Assembly (NCBI RefSeq): GCF_901709675.1 | Contig: NC_051102.1 | Coordinates: forward strand, 9,495,412-9,559,411 | DNA length: 64,000 bases | Direction of reading: 5' to 3' | Origin: Syngnathus acus | Lineage: Eukaryota > Chordata > Actinopteri > Syngnathiformes > Syngnathidae | Part shown: piece after piece, positions 27,266 to 39,133 of the stretch | Layout: each line of letters opens with the position of its first letter | Position numbering within the stretch: position 1 is the first letter of the stretch | Position numbers and translations under genes: made by a program | Notes under the pieces: model-generated | Database searches by the model: none | The model's input: only the letters and a program-made list of their open reading frames with translations | Told to the model about the DNA's origin: nothing

Positions 27266-27365
27266 GACGTCTCCCTGCTGCAACACACCCGATTGAAATG
27301 ATGCTTATCCAACTTCCGCAGACCTCGCTATTTGATCATTTCAATCGGGCACCATGGAGACGTCC
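27266..27365. repeat. Long two-part inverted repeat (hairpin)
   Basis: The inner stem pairs 27288-27302 (CCCGATTGAAATGAT) perfectly with 27335-27349 around a 32-nt loop. An outer 9-bp stem pairs 27266-27274 (GACGTCTCC) with 27357-27365. No TA or 8-bp duplication was seen at its edges, so its origin (MITE remnant or structured RNA) is open. Confidence 0.75.
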
Positions 27366-28135
27366 AAAACGTGCAACAGGACACCGAGGACCCAGACGAC
27401 CAAGAATGGTGACCCCTTGCAATATAGCAATTACACATCATCTTTCCAGATGAAGAAAACAGTGGAATGGCTCGGGTTGATTCAATTCCGTTACCTTGGC
27501 AACCGACTCCTCCATGCAGTACGCAGTCTCCCAATTTTGCCATTTCCTCCTTAATTTTACCTCTCATTAATCAAGGCCAATAAAAGGAATAATTGTTACC
27601 TGCCCCTGTCGTTCGGCGCGTGTGCGCGTTTTATGTTTCAATCAGCTTGAAAACAATGGAAGCCAGTGTCGAGTACTAACAAGAAGTAAAGTGATGAAAG
27701 ATCTCGGAAAGTAAGACACGTCTCCAGCCAAACGCATCTGTATCGTGAGCGTGCACTTTTTTTTAGATGATGATGAAGAAAGAGTGTCTCAAGTCCTCGT
27801 GAAGATGAAAGAGATGTCTGCTCCTCTCGGAGAATTCATTACTCTCAATGCAGGTGACTTTTCCACAGTGCGGCCAGCCAGCGTTGCCGTCGCAGCCTCA
27901 CTTTGGCACTTGGACGCTCATGTGTCACCATCCCTCTTTGTGGCTCACTGAAGTCATCTTCACACAGAGACGTCAACCCCGTGGATCACAGGGATGCTCA
28001 AATGGAGACAAATTGGCTGAGTTTCAGAGACGCTCGTTACCTTTTCACTGAGCGACAGGCTTCCTTTTAGCACCCAAATGTAAATGAACACCCAACACAC
28101 TAACAGTAGATAGATGGCAAGTCTCAAGATGACAT

Positions 28136-28443
28136 TTAGGTGTCAAATTTATTTTGGTGGCGGGTCGCATCATAGTCAAAGTTTGCCTCAAAGGGCCATT
28201 CAAATTGTCAATTTTAAAATAATAATCAAAACCGTTTGAATATTTAAAAATAGAATATTGAAATCAAATATTTAAAAATAAAAAATATTTCAAAAAGGAA
28301 TGGTAATAAAAATTGCTAACAATATTTCTATTTTTTTTTTTAAAGTTAAAACAATTTGAAATTTTGGAATTCGAGGCACAATTTGTCTAAAATAGTGTGG
28401 CGGGCCGTATCTGGCCCCCGGGCCTCGACTTTGACACCTGTGG
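28136..28443. mobile_element. Second, diverged hAT-type MITE
   Basis: Related to the element at 10524-10837. The left end contains GGTGTCAAATTTA, the right end has GGCGGGCCGTATCTGGCCCC and then CGACTTTGACACCTGTG. The interior is AT-rich and degraded. The flanking duplication is no longer recognisable. Confidence 0.7.
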
Positions 28444-29488
28444 TGTGGGCATTTTGTGCGAAGAAATATTTGGATGCATTTTCCCCATTTTCTTGCACTT
28501 CCGCCATGTAGATGGTGTCCCTCTCCTGCACCAATCTTAAAGGGAATAGGCCCGTCAGCTGTGTTCGCTCCCACAATGGCGCAAACGCCCGTATCCAAAC
28601 AAAAGAATATGATTACAACTGACAAAAAGTCAATTTCATGTATCCACTGGTTACTGCCACTTTTTTTTTTCCACATGTATGGTTCTTTTTGGCATGAGCT
28701 CAGTACTCATCACTGACTCATCACTACCACACTCTGAAGGGAAGCTTCAAAGTGACCCGGAAGACATGTTATCCTCTGTTAGTGAGATGTTACATCCACA
28801 GAGAGCATTCACAAGTGATTCTTAATTAAACATAATCAGTGCTGGCTTAGTCTGCATTTGTGTCTGGATAAGCCATAAGAGCTCTCCTGGGTAAAGTGAG
28901 CAGCAACACGCATGTGGGCCGATTAGCATGAGCTCCAGCCTCGGCGTGTTTTCCTCCCGCCGTCTGTCCTTGTTCGTCCTCGACACCCCAGTGACTTTCC
29001 TTAGTGTGGATTTTTGGGGGGGGGGGGGGTTTGTCCCGTGGTCGTTAAAGAACTCCCAAGTTGCAGCCGCTGTGCAGCCTCTGCGACTGACATTTGAAGC
29101 CCCGTTGCAATCGACTGACTCCATTCCGTGTTGCTCCTGCAAGAGGACTGGGAAAATATTCGAATTTGGTATTCAAAGTCTTAAATGTGTATTGGTAGGG
29201 GGGGGGGGGTATGTTTTATTACCGCTATGGCAGATGGATAATAACGCTTAAAAATGATAGACTACTTTATAATTATCAAATTTGGACAGCTCCAGGCAGG
29301 ACTGCTGGGAGAGAGATGGTGAAAAGAGACAAAATAACACAGTCCAGAAACATTTAAAGATTGATGTCATGCAGCTTTCGCTTATTTTGTGATTGCTTTT
29401 AGTCATAGAGAAAAGCAAGGCTATTTTATTTCAGCATTTCCTTCGCTTGCTGAAGTTAGCCATAATTTTGGGGGGAGCTCCTATAATC

Positions 29489-29556
29489 CTATTCATCCAT
29501 TTTCTGTCCTCATTTGGGTCAAAAGTGGGCCTGAGCCTGCTCAAGCTGACTTTGCG
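29489..29556. mobile_element. Short SINE/LINE-tail fragment
   Basis: ATTCATCCATTTTCTGTCCT followed by GAGCCTGCTCAAGCTGACTT resembles the end of a repeat very common in fish genomes. Only about 70 bp are left. Confidence 0.4.
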
Positions 29557-29704
29557 TTCTTTAAAAGAATAGTTTGGTTTCATCCATTTCAATGACTTTC
29601 ATCCCCCGCAATCTCACACTCATCAAATGGTGTGATGTCTCACAAGAGATTTGATCTATTTCATGCAGGACCCAAATTCTGGGTCGCAAGGAGGTGAGGC
29701 ATCT

Positions 29705-29890
29705 CACTTCATATTTTAATTTAGACAGAACAAAAAGCAATCAAGGCACTGGCATAAATAAACTACATTTACAATGACTCGGAGGAGCAGGACAAGATAC
29801 GACCAGCACAGAAAAATACAAGCCAAGTGGCCGAGGGAGCTGATTGGTTGACAACAACAGGTAAAGACCAACCAAAACCAAACTACAAAA
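29705..29890 (+). repeat. Dispersed repeat, copy 1
   Basis: It shares a 25-nt exact core (29824-29848, containing GGCCGAGGGAGCTGATTGG) and flanking GAGAACAACAGG/ACAACAACAGG motifs with 42640-42860, in the same orientation. The family is not identified. Confidence 0.55.
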
Positions 29891-31239
29891 TGAAAATATG
29901 AGTTTGGGAGTAAAAGATTCAACTTCACTCCATATACTTCCAAATTACAACATCATCGTGGCGTGGGCATCTGTGACCTCGGAGGAACGGAAATGGCCTT
30001 CTTGCAAGTGAATTCTCCCGTTTGGAGCGGATTACGGCCACCGCTCGGGATGACCTCATCGATTTGAAGCTAGCTCGCACGGCCGGCCGGCACCTGCGGC
30101 ATCCTCGGGCCACACGTCTGCCTCCAATCATTGATGGAGCCTTTTCCTTTGTCGCCCGCGTGTTGCTCCTTGTGACTAAAAACACGATGAAATTCTCTTT
30201 GGAAGGTAGACAAATCACCTTAATGGGTTTTATCTCCATTTATGAAATTACCCTTTTAGCTTAAGTGCTCTGATGAATATGTTCAGAAACGGAAATTGTG
30301 AGGCTGAAGTTTGCCTCTTTTTTTTTTTTTATATCCTGCAGCCGTAATTCTCCACTAATATGACAGAAAATTACTTGGCATCCTGCCCCAAATGCTAGTT
30401 TAAAATAATAATAGCGAGCGTATCATAAACTTGGAGGTCACTCTGGACACAATTTCTAGTGAATGGAATTTTCTTGGATGGTGTTATTTTTAATAAGCCA
30501 GGAGAATGGCTTCCTGTTTTTTGTTTATTTCCACGCCCGCCAGTGTCATTTTGAGCTGAATGATGCTGAGAAGAAGGCTTGAGTCACAGCGGAAGTCCAC
30601 ATGGACCCACTGCAAGAAAATCTTTGAATTGTGAGTCATGCTTGAAACTTATTAAGTGTCCCAAGCGATGAGTGAATCTGAAAAATATTGGGATTTCTAT
30701 TCAGGGAGGTCATTTCCATTTGAAAAAAGAAAAGATACCGTTTGTCGCTACAGTACATCGACTACACATGTTGTCATTTCCGACTACATCCTGTTGTTAT
30801 ACGAAAGGCAGAGCAGAGGCCACTCGACACAAAGAGCTTGCAAATACGTCTTCGCTGTGTGACGCTGGCTCAAGTAGCTCAAGAGGAGACCTTTTTCATT
30901 CAGAGCGGCAGCTGTGCATTTACGACTCGGCCACCCCACGCCGTCGCTACTACAAAACAGCAGCGCAACAAAACCCAAAGAGAGGGGATATGCAAAGCAG
31001 GCCCACCTCTGCCTGGAGCCAGCTGCTCATTTTGTTACTGTTGTTACTATCGGCCAGCCAACTCATCATTCCCAGGCAATTGAAATTAGAAGTTACTGAG
31101 ACTCTATCTCAGTCAATATTCAGGTTGAGGTCAGATTTGCGCTTTGTAAAACGCATCTGTTCTGCAGTCAGTGTGAATTAGGCGTAAGATGCAATCTCCA
31201 GTTAGAAGACTACCTTTTTTTTTTTTTTTATTTAGCCGT

Positions 31240-31490
31240 GAGCTGGAACATTTCCCTGCTGACTCTGGCTGACCCTGTACTGTAGCCAGCAACCCGTCAC
31301 AAAAGGCTCGATTCAAACCTTAACGTTCGCACCTATGGGAAATTTACAATCTTCAATTTCCATAACATGCACATTTTAGGAATGTGAGGAAGCGGCAGTA
31401 TGCGAAGAAAAACACACGCAAGCACGGCGAGGACATTCAAAGTCGGCAAGCGTGAGACCAGATTCAAACCTTGCTAATGTTTAACGGAAT
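31240..31490 (-). mobile_element. Diverged tRNA-derived SINE
   Basis: On the minus strand a B-box-like GGTTTGAATCT comes first (complement at 31470-31480). It is followed by the diverged body common to fish SINEs, recognisable on the plus strand as AACATGCACATTTTAGGAAT, GAAAAACACACGCAAGCACG and ACCCGTCACAAAAGGCTCG. No intact A box was found. Confidence 0.5.
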
Positions 31491-33225
31491 AACATAAGGC
31501 CTCATTTTTGTTCAAGGAACACAAACATTATGTTGCTGAAATGTTTGCTATTCAAGCAGAACGTAGGCAGTCACACATGATCACACGTGCGCATAATTCC
31601 GCACGTTCACGTCACAAAAGCGTCGTAGACTTTGCCACTTTAGTCGACGAGGGAAAAGATCTATCATAACGTTGTCCTTTGGGAAGGAGATTGCAAGAAA
31701 AACACTCTGCAGGCTCAGAAATGTGATCATAAAGACCGAATACACATTCTTGCGTGTGCGTGTGTGTGATGCAAGTTCCATCCATAGTGTTAATTCAGTA
31801 GCTCGCAGGCATACATGCTGACACAATCCTATTATGTGACACAAAAGCCTGCTAAATGTTTCTAAGGCTTTGAATTTACGCCTGTGCCGAGTGCACGGCG
31901 TCATCTTAAGAATGTGCACCCTCAAGTATTTCTCCGTTAGGAATTAATTCAGTGTGCTTTTTAATTTGCCTGTGACAAACATTTTATAATTTTTTTTTTT
32001 TTTTTGTAGATGTCAAGGAAGGAATGGTGGCTGGGTGAGTTGCTCCTTGCATAGATACATGTGACTCTGCTGTCACCAGCTGGCTACAAAGGCAAACGCA
32101 AGCACTCCAGTACACCAACATGGCTGCTATTGTCCACATTCAACACAAGAGTGAGCAGTGAGTCTGTGCAAAGAATAAATCTTTACATTTCATCATCAGC
32201 TCACCACCACCACAGTCTCACAGACAGGTTTAGCTTGGAGAGCATCCTGTATAAAAAAATAAAATAAAATCTTCAACCCTATCCAATTTCAATTGTCCTG
32301 ATTATGGGTGGGCGTGGCTAAAACAAAAGCCAGGTATGATCTTGGCCGAACTCATTTTAAAGCAGCAATTGAGGAACAGAGAATCCTCATTGCTTCAGAT
32401 TTATTTCACCTTCTGGTCTTCACATCCGTAGCTACGGTCCTGATTAATTCTCTATTATGTGTACCTTTGACTTTTGGCTCTCGCACTTGTTTTCTCACTG
32501 AAGTTTCCTCAGAATTTCTGGAGCCGTAAATAGTCCCACAATCATTCAGGAGACATTTCACCTCGAGTGATCGGTGCAAGAAATTTCCCGCCGGCTCGCA
32601 TCTCGCTCGGCCATGCAGTGATTCCATCCCATGGGGAGAGAGAAATTCCCACACATGACTGTGGCTTGCAGTCACATGACTAGAATTTGGCAACATGGGA
32701 AAGTTATTGGTCATTAGTGTCACACTCACTTAGGACAATAAAGTCACAAACAGCTGTCAGCCTTTAAAGCTTGAATGTTAACAATCTGAAAATTTACAAT
32801 CCTCCTAAAAGCCCTAATGAAAGGCAAATAAGTGTTTTGGGAAATGAATGCTTGCCAATATTTCACAAATGAATTGCTTGTTATGGTGCGTTGAGCAGAC
32901 GCAAACTAGTGACTTCCTGCTGGTATTCGACTGAGTTGAGAGGGTTTAAAAGTGTCACGCTGTCGCAGTACAAATGGCGTGCTGTGTCAAAACTTCCTTT
33001 CATCCTTCATGGGCTGTATTCGACACTGCAGTGGAACATGTTGTCTTGTTTTGGAATTGCAACCCATCAAACAAGAAGATCTGGTTAAAGTGTCACCATA
33101 GGCAGAGATTTTAGAAATAGTTTTAGAAATAGTTTTCTTTTAGAGATATTCTATACATACACATATACGTATTCATATACAGATACATATACGTATTCAT
33201 ATACATATATGTACACATGCATATA

Positions 33226-33291
33226 CACTACCGTTCAAAGGTTTGGGGTCACAAAATTGTTTGGGTGACCCCAAACATTTGAACGGTAGTG
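33226..33291. mobile_element. 66-bp palindromic MITE, copy 1
   Basis: Terminal inverted repeats of about 28 bp begin CACTACCGTTCAAAGGTTTG and are flanked by TA on both sides. This is the signature of Tc1/mariner-type miniature elements widespread in fish. It is nearly a single hairpin. Confidence 0.85.
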
Positions 33292-33459
33292 TATATATTT
33301 ATTTAGATAATTATTTATAGATTATATATATAATCTTCTGTGTAAAAAATCTTATAATATATATGTATACTTATATTCATAGATTATATATAATCTTATA
33401 CAAATATGAAATATAATTTATAATATTTAATTCATAATATTTTATTATAATAATATTTA

Positions 33460-33525
33460 CACTACCGTTCAAAGGTTTGGGGTCACCCAAACAATTTTGT
33501 GACCCCAAAGTTTTGAACGGTAGTG
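33460..33525. mobile_element. 66-bp palindromic MITE, copy 2, inverted
   Basis: The same element as at 33226-33291 with TA flanks. Its short central segment is in the opposite orientation (CACCCAAACAATTTTGTG against CACAAAATTGTTTGGGTG). The two copies are 168 bp apart. Confidence 0.85.
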
Positions 33526-33597
33526 TACGTATACATGTGCAAATAATTATACAAATAATTATTCATATACAAATACATATCCGCATTTATACATATA

Positions 33598-33892
33598 CCG
33601 TATTTTCCGCACTATAAGGCGCACCTAAAAACCTCCAATTGACAGTGCGCCTTATAATCAGGTGCGACTTATATATGGACCAATATTGAGCCACTACAGC
33701 AGGCATGTCCAAAGTCCGGCCCGCGGGCCAAATGTTTATATCTTATATATGGACAAAGTTTTAAAATGGGCCGTTCATTGAAGGTGCGCCTTATAATCCG
33801 GTGCGCCTTATATATGGACAAAGTTTTCAAATGGGCCGTTCATTGAAGGTGCGCCTAATAATCCGGTGCGCCTTATAGTGCGGAAAATACGG
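33598..33892. mobile_element. TA-flanked palindromic MITE, copy C
   Basis: Same family as 12074-12315 and 16488-16794 but in reverse orientation. Ends CCGTATTTTCCGCACTATAA and complement, with TA on both sides. It sits 72 bp after the second 66-bp MITE. Confidence 0.87.
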
Positions 33893-36800
33893 TACTACAT
33901 ATAACTACTATATACAGGCAGACAGTTTAGTGCTTGAGGTGATTCATTATAGTATGAAACTAAATTACTCTACGACATTACCACGGGTATTCTTTAAACA
34001 TGTTCAAATAATGTCTGTCGTTGGTGCCAATTTGGACATACACAACAACTTGCAAAGCGGTGTTTCCATTCAGTCTTTCCTTGAATTTACCTTGCTTCGC
34101 TAAATGAGACGTGAAGCTAATGAAGCCACGTGTCCATTTGACAAAACGGCGCCCAACGCTTTGTGTGCTTTCAGAGCACGCGGCGAGCATGACTTGGCAG
34201 TCTAATGAGCAGCATGCACAGGTTGATTTTCTGAGAAGCACAGCCACCATTTCTCCACTTGCATGTTGCCAAGCAGGCTCTCAGAGAATGGGCTCTCAAG
34301 GTGCAACCAGATTAAGGCCAAAAAAAAAAAAAAAGGTTCAGGCCAAACGTCTGCTTGTGCATCTGTTTCACTCAAAATACTTATGTTGAAAATATAAGTC
34401 AACAAATGTTTCACTCTCACATGATGTCAATGTCATGAACCAGAACAACAGTAATGGGCAAGATTAAGAATTAATTGATTTACGCTAACAAGCTAACGTC
34501 ACTCTCCATTTCCCTCACCACGATTCCCTTACATCACTTAAGCAAAACACATAACCGTGTTTGGACTCAATGTATCTCGGGTAGTATTCCCCATCCGTCT
34601 GCGGTTGGCAGCGGCCATGTTGCGCAACAAAGTCAATCTAATCAACCCGGCAATAAATATGGACGAGGTTGCGGCGCCCTCCTCGCTCTGAGGTGACATC
34701 TGTGCCTTGTTTACTGACACCTTCTGCTCCCGCTCAACCTATTGTGTCAGCCAGCAGTTATATTTCAGAATAAAAGTGAGCACATTAGCGCGATGCCTTT
34801 CCTCTAAATCATCTTTCTCTTCCATTTGCAGCAATGTACCCAATTAGCTTTGGTGTCGCACATCCTGCTGTTGCCTCCCCGCCGGCGCCTTTTGTTTCTG
34901 TGCTAGCGAGTCCAAACGTGTTAGCCTCCTGCGGTGTATTCTTTGGAAAACGTCTATTTTTTTTCCCCCCCTGACTCATAATTCATAGAAGAACGTAGCA
35001 AACATATTGACATGACGGCGGGCGGCGGTCATCGTTAGGAGAGAAAACGAGTGCAGCTCGTTAAAAAAACAAGTCATGCGTGCGTTTATAAAAGTCAGTA
35101 ACATTAAAAATACATCTTGCGTTGGGCAGCCGGCAGGTGCGGAGATCTCCAGAAGGAGATGCCTGAAGCGGCGTCTTCTTTTCATGCGCCGTGGTTAATG
35201 CTGAGGCTGCTTAACATGGATTTGTCAACTTCGCTGCGGCAAGTCCGCATGTTCCATATCCACTTGACATTTGATAATACACAGATAGATAGCATCATGT
35301 GCATCGGCGGTGGGCCTGCGCTGAGCATTGAGATGCATCAGATGAGCCTCCCTCCACCTGCTCACTGGCTAAATATGCAGATGATGGATTCCCTGGCCAG
35401 CTCCAGATGGCTCTTGTTGAAAGCTGCCGTTGAGCAGACCAACTCACTTTTGACTTTCCAGTGTAGAACAATAAAGACATGATGAGAGTTGGAGGAGGTG
35501 GAAACAGAAGGCGGAAACTGTGTTTGGGCTTGGACGCCTTTCAGATGAAATCTTGGCTCATGTCAGCTGGGAAATGGAGTGACTATTTGGGAATTCCACA
35601 GTACGACCCCTCCCGCTCTTCCAGAAATGTGGCAATTCATTCAAATACTTCTTGCAGGAAGTGGTGACTATCCCAGGAGGATCAAGATTTTAACAAGAAC
35701 AAAGATTGCGCAACATTTCGAGCCCCGATACTGAGTTACCCCGTTGTCCTAAAAAAAAAAAAACTTCAATAAGGGGAAAATGCGAGAATAGGTGTGGGAA
35801 AAGCAGTTTCGATCCTACAAATACAATCTCGATTGTGGATGAAGCTCAATTTTAGGTCAGCGTGATGTAATCCAACACCCTTTTGTATATTGTACAATTT
35901 AATTTCTGGGTCAGTCGTACTGTGATGCATCATTCGACAAACACAGCAATCACTCCTCACTTTGTTGGACGGTGTGTAAGCCAAGAAGCAGACGTTATGT
36001 GATATGAATTGTCCTTAACCTACATTTCCATCATGAAAGGAAATTTTGGAGAGCCATTCAATGCAACTGTGTCACTGGACATAATAAAACCACAGGACGC
36101 ACAAATGTTCCGTTGGGTCATCGTTTCTGAGTAGAAATGGCGGAACAAACAGTGATCTCTATCCTGGACTGGATGGAAGTCAAAACAATTTACGCGAAGT
36201 GGAATCCAGAAAAGACCCAGTATTTTTTTTAATACATAAAAAAACATCATTGTGGAAAAGTCCACTAACCAGAAAAGTTACTTTTTAAAGCAAGTCATCG
36301 GTAAAATAACCGAGTTAGTGTTTCAAGCTTCCTCATGAGCACTTTGGACCGACTTGGTGTTTGTTAGACAGCGGTAGCAGATTACATACAAAAGAAATTC
36401 TGCGTATTCTTCCGCGAAGGAAATTGGCGCCCACACATTCACTGAATCACTTTTGTCCCTCACCTTACGTTTTCCTTTCCTCAGACTCAGTGACATACTT
36501 CCTCTTTTTGCTCAAAATAGATTTTTCAAAACAATCGGCTTGCTCAAACATAAGTCTATATTTATCGACGTTCTATCGAGGAAAGAAAGGAAGAAAAAAA
36601 GAATTGCTCATTCATCATTTGGTATTGATGCAGCCAGCATGTGGGTGACTTGAGGACGACTTGAACTTTTGTAATTCATTATAATCAAATCAAATCATCT
36701 CGGACCAAACAAATGTGTTGATTAATTCTATTGAATTTGAACAGTTTTGATCCCACATGAGCAAATTCAATTTACACTCTACTGGAAATTTTTGTTGCGC

Positions 36801-36969
36801 ATAACATAGAGGAATAGATGACACACAGAAAAATGAGAGCGTTAGAGGGCAAAGGATATCTGGACTCGAGTCAAGTTTCAGGGGGAGCACACTGAACTTG
36901 CAACTATCTGCTCTGTGCGGGTGTAGTCTGCTCCCAAGTCTCCTCATCATCCCATCGCTCTTGCTCCGC

Positions 36970-37016
36970 ATTGGCTGAGAGCTGTGATGTCACGGAGTGG
37001 ACCACGCTATAAAAAA
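36970..37016 (+). promoter_or_regulatory. Core promoter of rgs5
   Basis: An inverted CCAAT box (ATTGG, 36970-36974), a CRE-like TGATGTCA (36985-36992) and a TATA box (TATAAAAAA, 37008-37016) lie in order, 105-150 nt before the RGS start codon. Start-site position about 37040 is inferred. A CRE-like site would fit cAMP-responsive control but is not proof. Confidence 0.65.
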
Positions 37017-37120
37017 GGCCCTCTCCCGTGCAAGCGTCAGACAGACCGAGAGCTAGCCCACACGCAAACACACAACCAGGCCAAGCTCACTGGAAATATC
37101 CGCCAGCAAACCATCTCAAC

Positions 37121-38356
37121 ATGTGCCGAGGACTTGAACTATTGCCAGCCACCTGCCTGGAGAGGTAAGACATTTTTCTTCCCGTTCGGATGAGAAACGA
37201 CAGCCCGGCTCATAATGCTTCGTTCTTTTGTCATTGTCATCATCGCAGGGCCAAGGAGCTGAAAGCTCTGTTTGGAAGTTTGCTGCACAAGTCGGATCAC
37301 AGCATCCCCGTGCAGCCCAAAAAAAGTCACACTCACAGGTAAGGGAGATGATACTACAGAAGAGGAATTTTTTGGACTGAAGGATTGTTTTGTATTTATT
37401 TGGATGTTCCTCCTTTTTCTTGCAGTGTTGACGAGCAACTGAAATGGAAGGACTCGTTTGAAAAACTGCTGTCCAGTCAAAGTAAGCGCATGAGAACAAA
37501 AAGACAGGATTAAAAATGAAGAACAAAAATGCTAAACTATGTATTAGTCATAATAATAATCATTGTAAAATGAGCCCTGATGTCGTTTGAAATATGTTTT
37601 AACAGTTTGAATGTAAATCTGAAATATAACTGAGGAGGGAAAAGACGATTCATTGCTCTCATTTACATTTTGGTATTTTAACCCCAATTATTAGGTGATA
37701 TTAAGGTAATCGTTGGAGGGAACTCTGCAATACAAAACAATAGCTGCTCTTAGGCTACTAACGTTCTATTTCTAGCGAGGCTCTCAGATAGCTAATCAAC
37801 TCCGGCCGGCGAGGTCATTATGCTTATTATTGCGAGAGCTGCTTTGAAATATTTTGCCGTCCTTCCTCAGACGTCGAAAATAGCGTGACGCAGAGCATTC
37901 GATTGTTTCCGATGTTATTGGATTGTGCTTGTCGATTAAAAGGTCATGCTAACGTTTCTCCTCTCCTCCTTTTAGATGGTTTGTGTCTATTCAGAGCTTT
38001 CCTGATGTCGGAATTCAGCGAGGAAAATATCGCCTTCTACTTGGCGTGCGAAGACTACAGAACGGCAAAGCCCTCAAAAATGTCCGTCAAGGCCAAGCAA
38101 ATCTTTGATGAGTTCATCAGCGCCGACGCGCCCCGAGAGGTAAGAGATCCAAGTGGGAATGTGATTTTGCGGTGATGTGGAAAAAATGACTCATTGATGA
38201 TTCCTTCGCCAGGTCAACCTGGATCACGTGACCAAAGCCATCACCAAGGAGAACATTGAGCATCCCACCAGCTTAAGTTTCGATCTGGCCCAAGGCAAAA
38301 TTTACACGCTGATGGAGAAGGACTGCTACCCTCGTTTCCTCAAGTCCTTGAGCTAG
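37121..38356 (+). CDS. rgs5: Regulator of G-protein signalling, R4 family, RGS5-like, five exons
   Basis: Exons: 37121-37164, 37249-37338, 37426-37481, 37976-38139 and 38213-38356, giving 165 aa. The start [20 protein letters not shown] is the amphipathic N-terminus of the RGS4/5/16 group. Its Met-Cys start is the known Arg/N-degron signal in these proteins. The RGS domain follows from exon 3 ([60 protein letters not shown]). ACEDY, the KM...KAKQI block and DH.TK.IT place it nearest RGS5. RGS5 is a GAP for Gi/Gq alpha subunits and a pericyte marker in mammals. The protein ends FLKSLS, lacking the usual YxxL tail of about 8-12 residues. RGS4 or RGS16 are less likely identities. Confidence 0.87.
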
Positions 38357-38743
38357 CAGAGCGAACAAGAACGGCTAAGCAACTTGATCAAGAACTTGTG
38401 TGATGTGACCCTTCACCAGATGTGAAAACGCATAAGCTAACAACGACGACGCCTAGCCGAAAGGCAGACGTCAAATATCCGAGCTGAGGACTCGTGACCA
38501 AGATTCGGCCGACCGGAGTCTGAGCCGAAGGACGTGAAGGTGCGAGGACGCGACCTGAGCTGCTTGAGAGAGACATGTGAACAAGTTGAAGACCACAGAA
38601 ACGGACGTCGTCTTGACTTCGCACAACAAATACTAATTTATTGATTGTCTTTAATCGTATTTATATGGAAAATATCATTTGCTTTATAAGTGTTTTGTGA
38701 AAGAATCTTTTTTTTATTGCGCATGGCGAAATGAAATCCACCA

Positions 38744-38749
38744 ATTAAA
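38744..38749 (+). terminator. Polyadenylation signal of rgs5
   Basis: ATTAAA variant 388 nt after the rgs5 stop codon, followed by GT-rich DNA (GGCATGTGTGG at about 38780). It gives a 3' UTR of about 410 nt. Confidence 0.5.
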
Positions 38750-39133
38750 GGAAGACACAAATGTCTGAAATGGGCTACTGGCATGTGTGGCCTCTTTCCT
38801 TCCACTTGACCGAAAGAGAGTGCGTAGCGTGGAAGTTCTCACGAGAAGACGGTTAAATGTTCACGTCAGGACTACATAAATAACTGTACGTTGAAATATA
38901 GAATTTGTGTTTGTGCAAATACAAAAATCTTTTTTTATCCTTACAATTACACTTTTGCTACTATTGCCACACAAAAACACAAATTAAAGGCAGTGAAAGT
39001 CTGAAAGATTTTTGGGTTTAGTCATTTGAATAAATACATTCAGGTCAATTTTACTGAAATGAAATATTTCTTTTAAGCCCTTTCAAAGAGATTTGACACC
39101 TGACTGTCAGGTCTGTTTGCACTTAATAAAGTA

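Larger units (their letters stand above)
18945..36960. other. Gene-poor spacer between brinp3 and rgs5
   Basis: I could not support any coding exon in this 18-kb interval; its open frames show no family motif and no coherent splice context. It contains transposon relics, listed separately. Several stretches look like conserved regulatory DNA, with runs of ATTA, CAATTA, TTAATCA and ATGCAAAT cores: about 22320-23060, 23390-23600 and 27060-27130. Octamer ATGCAAAT followed by CAGGTG lies near 27085-27104. Their enhancer role is inference. Confidence 0.55.

Noticed and set aside
30672-31181. 169-codon plus-strand open frame
   Set aside because: No recognisable domain, poor codon pattern and no supporting splice structure; a chance frame in intergenic DNA.
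33100-33600. CRISPR-like array from the repeated ATACGTATTCATATAC motifs
   Set aside because: AT-rich degenerate tandem DNA with MITEs in a vertebrate genome; no repeat-spacer regularity.
37121-38356. Identity as RGS16 or RGS4
   Set aside because: The N-terminus is shared by all three, but the ACEDY, KM...KAKQI and DHVTKAIT residues and the linkage to hsd17b7 and ddr2 favour RGS5.
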